A stretch of DNA of 6,529 bases from Pseudomonadota bacterium (GTDB taxonomy: Bacteria; Bdellovibrionota_B; Oligoflexia; Silvanigrellales; Silvanigrellaceae), in the NCBI GenBank assembly GCA_027490595.1, contig JAIXXU010000276.1, positions 1 to 6,529 on the forward strand. The letters are read 5' to 3'. Numbering within the stretch: position 1 is the first letter of the stretch; every line of letters begins with the position of its first letter. The notes beneath the pieces were generated by a model. That model was not told the DNA's origin, did no database searches, and saw only the letters and a list, made by a program, of their open reading frames with translations. Positions 1-5,791 of this stretch are shown here, in pieces. Made by a program: the position numbers and the translations under genes.

Positions 1-1391
1 ATAGAAGCCGCCATTAAATTTGGAGGAAACGCATGCTTTAGGTTTGGGTCGCTGGAACCTATGGCATTTGCAGAAATTGCAGAGGGACAGCGAACCACGT
101 TGTAACTCAAATTTTGAGAGTTTTGAGTTCTTTGCCAGTACAATTGGGAAGAAATAATCATGGGCGATATATCACTTTCAATTTCTGGATCTTTTTTTTC
201 TTCGTCAAGAAAAGATGTTTTAAATTTAGATTTAGTAAATTTTTGTGTTATTTCCTTGGAAATAATTTGTTCTTTTTTTGTCAAAACAGGATATTCGCTA
301 AACTCAAGATCAAATTCAGAAGAAAAATCTGAAACCATTTGATTCAAATTCAACCCTTCCACTTCTTTGCCTTCAGCTATTTCATAAATCATTTTTGCTT
401 CTACAAACTCAGAAACCTCTTCCATGGAAAGACCAAATTTACTTAAGTTTTTTTGCAAGCCTTGCACTTTTCGAGAAACTGAAGCCTGCTTCGCTTTGTC
501 TTTTTTTAAAATGAGTTCTTGCCATAGCGTGCAAAGTTTATAATCATGAGAACTTGAACTTTGAGACAGTAAATATTTGAATTTAGCAAACTCTAAGTTT
601 TCTTTCTCTGTTCTGTTTTCTTGACAAGATAACGCGTGATACTGTGACATAATTCTAATATAATTTAAAGAACGTTTTTCATAACAGGACATCAAGGTTC
701 CTAGTTTTTTTATTTTTTTGGAACTTTCATTTTCTGCTTTAATTTGTGAGAATTTATTTTTTGAGTCTTTCACATAATTATTTTTAAGATAATGAACTGT
801 CTTGCTCATAAATGGTTTTAAAACAATAGAAGCCGCCGACACAATAATACCAAACAAAAAACCTGCAAACGCACCCGCTGCGGCACCTACGGCAGTACCT
901 ACAAAAGGAAATGGAGTAAATGACCCAATAAATGCCCCAATCAAGGCATATTCAGAAACATAGGTTGCAGTTCGTGTAAAAAAATTCGCTATCTCGGCCC
1001 AAACCCTATACTTGGAAGAGGAGCTTGCCTTTTCATACTGCCACTTGCTTTTTGGAGATACAGTAGGCGATTTAACTGGCGGGCTCACTGGTGATGGCGC
1101 TGGAGACGCATACACAGCAATACTGAGCTTTGTAACGTCACTTGGACTTCCTGCACTCTGCGTTATTTTTTTCGATACCGTCTTCTTTATATTTGGAAAG
1201 GATTGGGATCTGGTTACCGCGGAAGGATCAGGTAAGGAAAGTTTATCAGTTCCAAAAAGATAACTCTCATTTTCAATAATATTTTCCGGCTCATGCAAGG
1301 ACGGTGAAGATGTAACTTCTCTGGTTACCAACCTCTGTGGCGTTATAGTTGCTGGTGTTTTAGAAATAAAAGAAGACACAATAGTTACCAT
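1..1391 (-). CDS. Unrecognised glycine-zipper membrane protein, candidate secreted effector (partial, C-terminus missing)
   Basis: A frame of 463 codons opens at ATG 1391 and stays open to the left edge, so the C-terminus is missing. I do not recognise the family. Residues 1-115 are polar and low in complexity, with five Ser-Pro pairs at residues 96-113 and RSQSFP at 61-66. Residues about 145-194 are strongly hydrophobic, in two halves split by FTPFPF (158-163). The second half has Gly at 165, 169, 173, 177 and 181, a perfect glycine zipper; G152 and G156 form another GxxxG. Residues 195-463 are hydrophilic, Lys/Glu/Ser-rich and probably largely helical. No Sec signal peptide, enzyme motif or ankyrin/TPR/LRR repeat is visible. 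An in-frame TAA at 1407-1409 and the lack of another nearby ATG support the start, although the Shine-Dalgarno is poor. The layout resembles effectors or inclusion-membrane proteins that insert in membranes, which is inference. That the frame is coding is very likely; the role is unknown. Confidence 0.85.
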   Translation of the reverse strand, partial: MVTIVSSFISKTPATITPQRLVTREVTSSPSLHEPENIIENESYLFGTDKLSLPDPSAVTRSQSFPNIKKTVSKKITQSAGSPSDVTKLSIAVYASPAPSPVSPPVKSPTVSPKSKWQYEKASSSSKYRVWAEIANFFTRTATYVSEYALIGAFIGSFTPFPFVGTAVGAAAGAFAGFLFGIIVSAASIVLKPFMSKTVHYLKNNYVKDSKNKFSQIKAENESSKKIKKLGTLMSCYEKRSLNYIRIMSQYHALSCQENRTEKENLEFAKFKYLLSQSSSSHDYKLCTLWQELILKKDKAKQASVSRKVQGLQKNLSKFGLSMEEVSEFVEAKMIYEIAEGKEVEGLNLNQMVSDFSSEFDLEFSEYPVLTKKEQIISKEITQKFTKSKFKTSFLDEEKKDPEIESDISPMIISSQLYWQRTQNSQNLSYNVVRCPSAISANAIGSSDPNLKHAFPPNLMAAS

Positions 1392-1405
1392 TATCCAAAA
1401 AAAAT

Positions 1406-1434
1406 ATTAAATGCATGGTTTTCACAAATGTGAA
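1406..1434 (-). promoter_or_regulatory. Candidate sigma70-type promoter of the leftmost gene
   Basis: On the minus strand, TTCACA (1434-1429, 5/6 match to TTGACA) is followed by a 17-nt spacer and TTTAAT (1411-1406, 5/6 match to TATAAT). Transcription would begin near 1397-1401, only about 6-10 nt before the ATG at 1391. The leader would be nearly absent, which fits the lack of a good Shine-Dalgarno. It was found by eye, and the region is AT-rich, so chance matches are possible. Confidence 0.5.
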
Positions 1435-1436
1435 AA
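1419..1436. repeat. Perfect 18-bp palindrome overlapping the -35 box (candidate operator)
   Basis: The plus strand reads TTTTCACAAATGTGAAAA: two 8-bp arms, TTTTCACA and TGTGAAAA, around a 2-bp centre. It covers the whole -35 hexamer proposed for the leftmost gene and part of the spacer. A dimeric regulator bound here would block RNA polymerase. The half-site polarity (TCACA..TGTGA) is the reverse of the CRP consensus (TGTGA..TCACA), so I do not call it a CRP site. As RNA it could form a 7-bp stem with a 4-nt loop, but no U-run follows directly, so it is a poor terminator. Confidence 0.5.
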
Positions 1437-1533
1437 AGAACGATTCATTTCTCAATCTCATGGGATGCAATGGCAATCAATCACTAACAAAGACTGTCAG
1501 TTTTTTGGATAAAGTTAAAAACGAGCTTAAAAT

Positions 1534-3255
1534 CTATTTTCCAGCATAAACATACGGAACATAAGCTGTTTTCCAAATACTTTTGTTCACACTTTCCAAT
1601 AGATCCTGTTCACTGGTTTGTGGGGCGACACCAGCATTTTGGGCTGCTTTGCCAACAGCAATGGCAATTCGGTAGGAAACATCTCGAATTAGGGTCAAAG
1701 AAGGCAATAAAGAAAGTCCCTGAACACGAGAAACATCCACACATTCACTGATTGTGTGGGCACAAGCTACAAGCATGGAATCAGTGACACGAGACGCTCC
1801 AGAAGCAATAATTCCAAGAGCAAGACCCGGGAAAACAAATGCATTATTGCATTGTCCAATAACAAAGGTGGTTCCTTGGTAACGAACTTCAGAAAAAGGG
1901 CTACCCGTAGCTACTAGTACCTTTCCATCTGTCCACTCAATCAAATCGCTAGGCTTTGCTTCACACAAATGTGTAGGATTAGACAAAGGAAAGATAAGAG
2001 GTCTTTCACAATGCTCAGCCATGGTTTTTACAAGCTCTTCAGTAAATGCTCCTGTTTGAGTTGATGTCCCAATAAGAATAGTTGGACGAACGTTCTTGAC
2101 CACGTCCATCAGAGTGATTTCTTTTCCAAGAATGCATTCCCATTGTTGAAGAACTGAGGAGTCTTGAAGGTATTTCTTTTGAAAATACTCTAGCCCCTCT
2201 TGGGGCAAATCTGTGTGCAATAAACCATTGCGATCAATAAGAAAGATCCGAGATAAGGCTTCTTCATGAGAAAGGCTATCTTCTTTCATAGCCTCTAAAA
2301 TTTGATCGGCAATAGAGCATCCTGCTGTACCGGCACCATGAATAACAACCCGCTGTTCACGCATGGATGTTCCACTTATTTTTAAACCTGTAAGAATAGC
2401 AGCTAACGTAACAGCCGCAGTACCCTCCATGTCATCATTAAAAGTACACATTTCATTTTTATAACGGTCTAAGTTTTTTCGTGCTGTTTGACGGCCAAAA
2501 TCTTCCCAATGTAAATAAATATTAGGCCATTTTTTCTTGATAGCTTTGATAAAGTTATCAATAAAGTCATCATAATCCTGACCTCGAACTCTCTCATGTC
2601 GCCAACCCAAATACAATGGATTCTGCAAGAGTTCCTTATTGTTTGTTCCCACATCCAAAACAATTGGCAATACTTGCGTGGGATGAAACCCTGCACATAA
2701 GGTGTACATGGCAAGCTTTGCCACAGAGATCATAATGCCACCAATTCCTTGATCGCCAATCCCCAAAACAGCCTCGGAATCGGTGATACAAATTGCTTTG
2801 ACTTGATCGGGAAAATGAAGATTATCAAGAATTTGTTCTATATTGTGCCGCTGAGGATAAGATATAAAAAGCCCGCGTGGTCGGCGAAAGTTCTGGTTAA
2901 ATTGTCTAACCACATCTCCAATAGTTGGCGTATAAAATACAGGTACCATTTCTGTTAAATGTTCCTGCATCAGCCTAAAAAATAAGGTTTCATTTCTATC
3001 GTAGAGCTGGGTTAGGAAGATATTCTTTTCCATGTTCGACTCTTTTTTCAAGAATTGGCCGTATACACGCACAGCCTGCTCATCAAGAGTCTCAACGACA
3101 TCAGGAATGAGACCCTCAAGACCAAATTGAGTTCTCTCCTCTGAAGTAAATCCAGTGTCTTTGTTTAAAAAAGAATTCAAAAGCAATGTTTTGCCTTTTA
3201 ACTGAATTCGGTAGCAGGGCTTGCCTGTAATTGGATGTCTTTCTTCAACGTACAT
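1534..3255 (-). CDS. maeA: NAD-type malic enzyme (malate to pyruvate + CO2)
   Basis: This 573-residue protein matches the large bacterial/mitochondrial malic enzyme family (E. coli MaeA is about 565 aa). It is cytosolic and oxidatively decarboxylates L-malate to pyruvate with NAD(P)+ and Mg/Mn. Visible motifs: YTPTIGD at 108-114 with catalytic Tyr108; GIGDQGIGG at 165-173; catalytic Lys180; metal ligands Glu251 and Asp252 (WEDF) and Asp275 (FNDDMEGT, 272-279); Rossmann loop GAGTAG at 307-312; LSNPT at 424-428; GQCNNAFVFPG at 467-477 with Asn471. Two positions differ from E. coli/human forms: Ala162 where the malate-binding Arg usually lies, and Glu277 where FNDDIQGT has Gln. NAD preference is inferred from similarity to MaeA. 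The ATG at 3255 is 24 nt after the ung stop, with AAGGA upstream, so it is probably the last gene of the helicase-ung-maeA unit. A malolactic-type activity is a less likely alternative. Confidence 0.95.
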   Translation of the reverse strand: MYVEERHPITGKPCYRIQLKGKTLLLNSFLNKDTGFTSEERTQFGLEGLIPDVVETLDEQAVRVYGQFLKKESNMEKNIFLTQLYDRNETLFFRLMQEHLTEMVPVFYTPTIGDVVRQFNQNFRRPRGLFISYPQRHNIEQILDNLHFPDQVKAICITDSEAVLGIGDQGIGGIMISVAKLAMYTLCAGFHPTQVLPIVLDVGTNNKELLQNPLYLGWRHERVRGQDYDDFIDNFIKAIKKKWPNIYLHWEDFGRQTARKNLDRYKNEMCTFNDDMEGTAAVTLAAILTGLKISGTSMREQRVVIHGAGTAGCSIADQILEAMKEDSLSHEEALSRIFLIDRNGLLHTDLPQEGLEYFQKKYLQDSSVLQQWECILGKEITLMDVVKNVRPTILIGTSTQTGAFTEELVKTMAEHCERPLIFPLSNPTHLCEAKPSDLIEWTDGKVLVATGSPFSEVRYQGTTFVIGQCNNAFVFPGLALGIIASGASRVTDSMLVACAHTISECVDVSRVQGLSLLPSLTLIRDVSYRIAIAVGKAAQNAGVAPQTSEQDLLESVNKSIWKTAYVPYVYAGK

Positions 3256-3265
3256 ATAGATATTT

Positions 3266-3270
3266 TCCTT
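3266..3270 (-). promoter_or_regulatory. Ribosome binding site of maeA
   Basis: AAGGA on the minus strand lies in the short ung-maeA gap, 10 nt before the ATG at 3255. The spacing is slightly long, but no closer start codon exists in frame, so it supports that start. Confidence 0.6.
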
Positions 3271-3279
3271 TGATAAAAT

Positions 3280-3981
3280 TCACCAACATATAGGGTCTAA
3301 ATTATGTTCTTGTAAAAATTTATTCGCCATCAAGAAATGTCCACAACCTAAAAACCCACGGTGAGCGGATAACGGTGATGGATGGGGAGCCTTCAAAATA
3401 AAATGAAGAGGATTATGAATTAAAATAGATTTGGATTGCGCCGCACTACCCCATAATAAAAAAACAACAGGAGTGGTTTTCTCATTGAGGCAAGAAATTA
3501 CTTTATCTGTAAACGTTTCCCAGCCTTTTCCACGGTGAGAAAAAGCCTGATTTTCTCTAACTGTCAGAACAGTATTTAGGAGTAAAACACCTTGCTGCGC
3601 CCAGCCCTCCAAGGTAGGTTCTATACTTTTCACCTGAGGAATGCTGTTTTTAATTTCCTTAAAAATATTTTGAAGCGAAGGGGGAAGAGGTATCCCTTTT
3701 TCCACGGCAAAGGCTAAACCATTGGCTTGTTTAACGCCATGATAGGGATCTTGACCTAAAATGACGACTTTAGTGTTGTCAAAATCAACTAATTTTAATG
3801 CTCTAAATATTTTTTCTCGCGGTGGAAAAACTTGGCAGCGCTCTCTTTGCTCTTGGCGAAGAAGTTGGCGCAAGTGTTCCATGTAAGGCTTTTGAAATTC
3901 TTGGGCTAAATGAGGGCGCCACCCAGGAGCCAGAAAATCACAATCATCATGACTACGGGAAGGCTGATCCTGTGCGAGCAT
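3280..3981 (-). CDS. ung: Uracil-DNA glycosylase, family 1
   Basis: This 233-residue enzyme removes uracil (from cytosine deamination or dUTP misincorporation) from DNA, starting base-excision repair. All family-1 hallmarks are present: the water-activating loop GQDPYHG at 76-82 with Asp78 (E. coli Asp64), Phe91 for uracil stacking, LLLNTVLTV at 133-141 with uracil-reading Asn136 (E. coli Asn123), and the DNA-intercalation loop HPSPLSAHRG at 200-209 with catalytic His200 (E. coli His187). Length matches the family (E. coli 229 aa). The N-terminus is about a dozen residues longer than in E. coli and the C-terminus is shorter. The ATG at 3981 follows AGGA by 6 nt, and the gene starts 14 nt after the helicase stop, so the two are almost surely co-transcribed. 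There is no sign of the Ugi-resistant or TDG/MUG-type families. The sequence looks intact and active. Confidence 0.97.
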   Translation of the reverse strand: MLAQDQPSRSHDDCDFLAPGWRPHLAQEFQKPYMEHLRQLLRQEQRERCQVFPPREKIFRALKLVDFDNTKVVILGQDPYHGVKQANGLAFAVEKGIPLPPSLQNIFKEIKNSIPQVKSIEPTLEGWAQQGVLLLNTVLTVRENQAFSHRGKGWETFTDKVISCLNEKTTPVVFLLWGSAAQSKSILIHNPLHFILKAPHPSPLSAHRGFLGCGHFLMANKFLQEHNLDPICW

Positions 3982-3987
3982 GTCATT

Positions 3988-3991
3988 TCCT
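3988..3991 (-). promoter_or_regulatory. Ribosome binding site of ung
   Basis: AGGA on the minus strand lies 6 nt before the ATG at 3981 and 4 nt after the helicase TAA stop (3996-3998). This placement suggests translational coupling. It favours 3981 over the out-of-frame ATG at 3984-3986, which is too close to the AGGA. Confidence 0.65.
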
Positions 3992-3995
3992 AAAA

Positions 3996-5621
3996 TTATT
4001 TCGAAGGGTACGAATTTCCATAGCCCTTTGAATAGGAATGCTTACGCTTTTGGTTGCTGCCACCACGATCGTCGAATTTAGGCCTGTCGCTGCTGCTGCT
4101 AGGAGAGCTTGCTCGCGAAGGCGAACCGGCAGAACGCTGATAATCAGGACGATTGCCATATCTCTTTTGTCCAGATCCACCCTTGTATCCTTTTCCATTG
4201 CCACCAGCAGAGCTAGCACCTTGAAAGACTCGATCGCCAAGTGCTGCTCCAAACTCAGTACGAGTTGCAGGAGTAATATCATCTACGTTCAATGAAGGCC
4301 CAACTTGACGGGAAAGCTCAGCTTTCAGAACATGGGATAAATAGTTTCTCATTTGACCTTCGTCAAGGGAACCCAGGAATTGATTCACTGCTTCACCCAT
4401 CCAGCCAGGAGCTTGAGAAGATTGAAGTTCAATATTTACAAGTAAATTGGTAAGAAATTGACCCACGATTTTTTTAGCTTGTGGAATGTCTAGTCGTTTT
4501 GGAGTCAGCTTTAAACGACTGCATAAAAATTGATATTCACGACGCTCATTGTAAGCCACCAAAGTCCAGGCTTTGCCAGTCAAACCGGCTCTACCAGTTC
4601 TTCCAGTACGGTGAGTGTATGTTTCTAAATTTTTGGGCACAGAAATGTTAATGACATGAGACAAGCCAGACACATCAATACCGCGGGCAGCAACGTCAGT
4701 GGCAACAAGAACTCGAGTCAACTTATTGCGGAATCGATCCATTGTTGTACTGCGATCATTTTGGCTCATTTCACCGTTTAAAACACCCACAGCAATGCCT
4801 CTTTCAAGAAGTAGCTGATGAATATTTTTAGTTTCTTCACGTGTACGACAGAAAATGATGGCATGTTCAGGAGCATGATAAAGAAGAAGTGTTGTCAACG
4901 CATCAAGATTTTTGCCTATGCGGACTTCTAGAAATTCATGCTCAATATGCCCGGTTGTGGTATCTGTGCTGGCAATTTTAATTTCATGTGGGTTGTTTAC
5001 CATCTGCTTGGACATTGTTTTCACTTTTGGCGGAAATGTCGCTGAAAATAGCAAGGTTTGTACTTTTCTACCCACAGAATCACGAATTTTGAGAATGTCA
5101 TCGGCAAAGCCAAAATCAAGCATTTCATCCATTTCATCAAGAACAAGAACTTCTACACAGGACAAATCTAGAGCCTTTTGATCAAGCAAATCCATTAATC
5201 TACCAGGAGTGGCAACAATGGCATCAACACCACGGTTTAAATTGGAGATTTGGAAGCGGTAGCTGCTTCCACCAGTAATTGCCAGGGTTTTAAAGCCTAA
5301 TGGTTTGAAATTTTCTTCAAATACATCAGCAACTTGAGTGGTAAGTTCTCGTGTTGGAGTAAGTACAAGCAACCTTGGCTTTCCAGCCTTTGGGTTTTCT
5401 AATCTTTGAAAAGCAGGAATACCAAACGCTAGGGTTTTTCCTGAGCCCGTCCGACTTTGGGCGATGATGTCTTGTCCGGAAAGGATGGGCTCATAAGCCG
5501 CTTGTTGGATTGAAGTAGGCTTTGTGATGCCTTGTTTCTCTAACTTTTCCCTAAGAATTTCAGGGATTTTCGCAAAAATACACGCATCGGCATCCGCCGC
5601 GAGGGAAATACTATCTTTCAT
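3996..5621 (-). CDS. DEAD-box ATP-dependent RNA helicase (DEMD variant)
   Basis: This protein of 541 residues (from ATG 5621) has both RecA-like helicase lobes. It would unwind short RNA duplexes or remodel RNPs, as DeaD/CsdA/RhlE-type enzymes do in ribosome assembly, RNA decay and cold adaptation. Motifs: Q motif GITKPTSIQ at 31-39; motif I AQSRTGSGKT at 54-63; Ia PTREL at 89-93; GG 117-118; Ib TPGR at 138-141; II DEMD at 162-165; III SAT at 193-195; IV IIFCRT at 255-260; V VATDVAARGID at 306-316; VI HRTGRTGRAG at 337-346. Residues 380-450 are an extra C-terminal helical region. Residues about 468-541 form a basic Gly/Ser/Arg/Lys-rich tail, probably disordered and RNA-binding. I see no DbpA/GUCT-type RNA-binding domain, so I give no gene symbol. 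The start at 5621 is preferred because AGGA lies 5 nt upstream. The frame extends to a GTG at 5711, but without a ribosome site or family-like sequence. Confidence 0.95.
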   Translation of the reverse strand: MKDSISLAADADACIFAKIPEILREKLEKQGITKPTSIQQAAYEPILSGQDIIAQSRTGSGKTLAFGIPAFQRLENPKAGKPRLLVLTPTRELTTQVADVFEENFKPLGFKTLAITGGSSYRFQISNLNRGVDAIVATPGRLMDLLDQKALDLSCVEVLVLDEMDEMLDFGFADDILKIRDSVGRKVQTLLFSATFPPKVKTMSKQMVNNPHEIKIASTDTTTGHIEHEFLEVRIGKNLDALTTLLLYHAPEHAIIFCRTREETKNIHQLLLERGIAVGVLNGEMSQNDRSTTMDRFRNKLTRVLVATDVAARGIDVSGLSHVINISVPKNLETYTHRTGRTGRAGLTGKAWTLVAYNERREYQFLCSRLKLTPKRLDIPQAKKIVGQFLTNLLVNIELQSSQAPGWMGEAVNQFLGSLDEGQMRNYLSHVLKAELSRQVGPSLNVDDITPATRTEFGAALGDRVFQGASSAGGNGKGYKGGSGQKRYGNRPDYQRSAGSPSRASSPSSSSDRPKFDDRGGSNQKRKHSYSKGYGNSYPSK

Positions 5622-5626
5622 GTTCA

Positions 5627-5630
5627 TCCT
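5627..5630 (-). promoter_or_regulatory. Ribosome binding site that decides the helicase start
   Basis: AGGA on the minus strand lies 5 nt before ATG 5621. A second in-frame ATG begins at 5627, but it abuts the AGG and is too close for normal initiation. The 5621 start is therefore favoured and the upstream in-frame codons (5622-5711) are treated as leader. Confidence 0.6.
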
Positions 5631-5640
5631 ATTTTTGTAA

Positions 5641-5662
5641 TCGCATGCAAGAGCGCATGCAA
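5641..5662 (-). promoter_or_regulatory. Leader stem-loop built from a tandem TTGCATGCG repeat before the helicase
   Basis: On the minus strand TTGCATGCG occurs twice (5662-5654 and 5650-5642), separated by CTC. Because GCATGC is self-complementary, the transcript can fold into an 8-bp stem (UUGCAUGC with GCAUGCGA, one G-U pair) with loop GCUCUU. It ends about 10 nt upstream of the helicase ribosome binding site. No U-run follows, so it is not an intrinsic terminator. It could be an mRNA leader structure, or the repeat could be a DNA binding site. Confidence 0.45.
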
Positions 5663-5759
5663 AATTGATACGAGGACAGGCCTTGGGAAACAAAAAAAGA
5701 GGAGTAAACACAAAATTAGTACGCCCACGCCCAGGTCCAGATGCAATAAACTTTATTTT

Positions 5760-5787
5760 ATTGTAAAAAGCAAGGGGAATTTTACAA
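5760..5787 (-). promoter_or_regulatory. Candidate promoter of the helicase-ung-maeA unit, inside an inverted repeat
   Basis: On the minus strand, TTGTAA (5787-5782, 4/6 to TTGACA) is followed by a 16-nt spacer and TACAAT (5765-5760, 5/6 to TATAAT). Transcription would start near 5753, giving a leader of about 130 nt that includes the stem-loop at 5641-5662. The two boxes overlap the arms of an inverted repeat, TTGTAAAA (5787-5780) and TTTTACAA (5768-5761), with an 11-nt spacer. It lies directly after the metG stop, so it might instead be a weak AT-rich hairpin at the metG 3' end, but it lacks a U-run. Confidence 0.4.
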
Positions 5788-5791
5788 AGAC

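Larger units (their letters stand above)
1534..5621 (-). other. Probable operon: helicase - ung - maeA
   Basis: Three same-strand genes are separated by only 14 and 24 nt, each gap being filled by the next gene's ribosome site. No hairpin with a U-run lies in either gap. The nearest likely promoter is the one at 5760-5787. The 170-nt gap to metG and 142-nt gap to the leftmost gene mark the probable limits. No canonical intrinsic terminator is visible after maeA at 1392-1533. Confidence 0.6.

Noticed and set aside
826..837. 12-bp direct repeat ATAGAAGCCGCC, also at 1-12
   Set aside because: Both copies encode Ala-Ala-Ser in the same reading frame of the leftmost gene. Twelve bases in low-complexity coding sequence is easily chance, and nothing around them suggests a duplication or mobile element.
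1012..1263. Plus-strand open frame of about 83 codons within the leftmost gene
   Set aside because: It lies antisense to a much longer open frame with clear protein-like features, has no ribosome site, and its hydrophobic look mirrors the Ser/Pro-rich minus-strand codons. The plus-strand frames at 114-342 are rejected for the same reason.
1419..1436. CRP/FNR-type site
   Set aside because: The half-sites are in the opposite polarity to the CRP consensus with a 2-bp centre, and the FNR consensus (TTGAT-N4-ATCAA) does not match.
1489..1505. Imperfect palindrome around ACTGACAGT downstream of maeA as a terminator
   Set aside because: Its core is interrupted and the loop too small for a stable hairpin, and no U-run follows it on the minus strand.
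3984..3986. Out-of-frame ATG five bases before the ung start as a leader peptide
   Set aside because: It sits too close to the AGGA for efficient initiation and opens only a short frame without recognisable sequence.
3983..4282. Minus-strand open frame overlapping the helicase C-terminal tail
   Set aside because: It is an out-of-frame shadow of the repetitive Gly/Ser/Arg codons in the helicase tail, with no start signal.
5622..5711. Upstream extension of the helicase to a GTG at 5711
   Set aside because: The extra 30 residues (Phe/Cys-rich) look unlike a helicase N-terminus, have no ribosome site, and include the leader hairpin; ATG 5621 has a well-placed AGGA.
5721..5732. GGGCGT tandem repeat in the metG-helicase gap
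   Set aside because: Only two 6-bp copies, with no partner sequence for a hairpin and no known motif match; too short to interpret.
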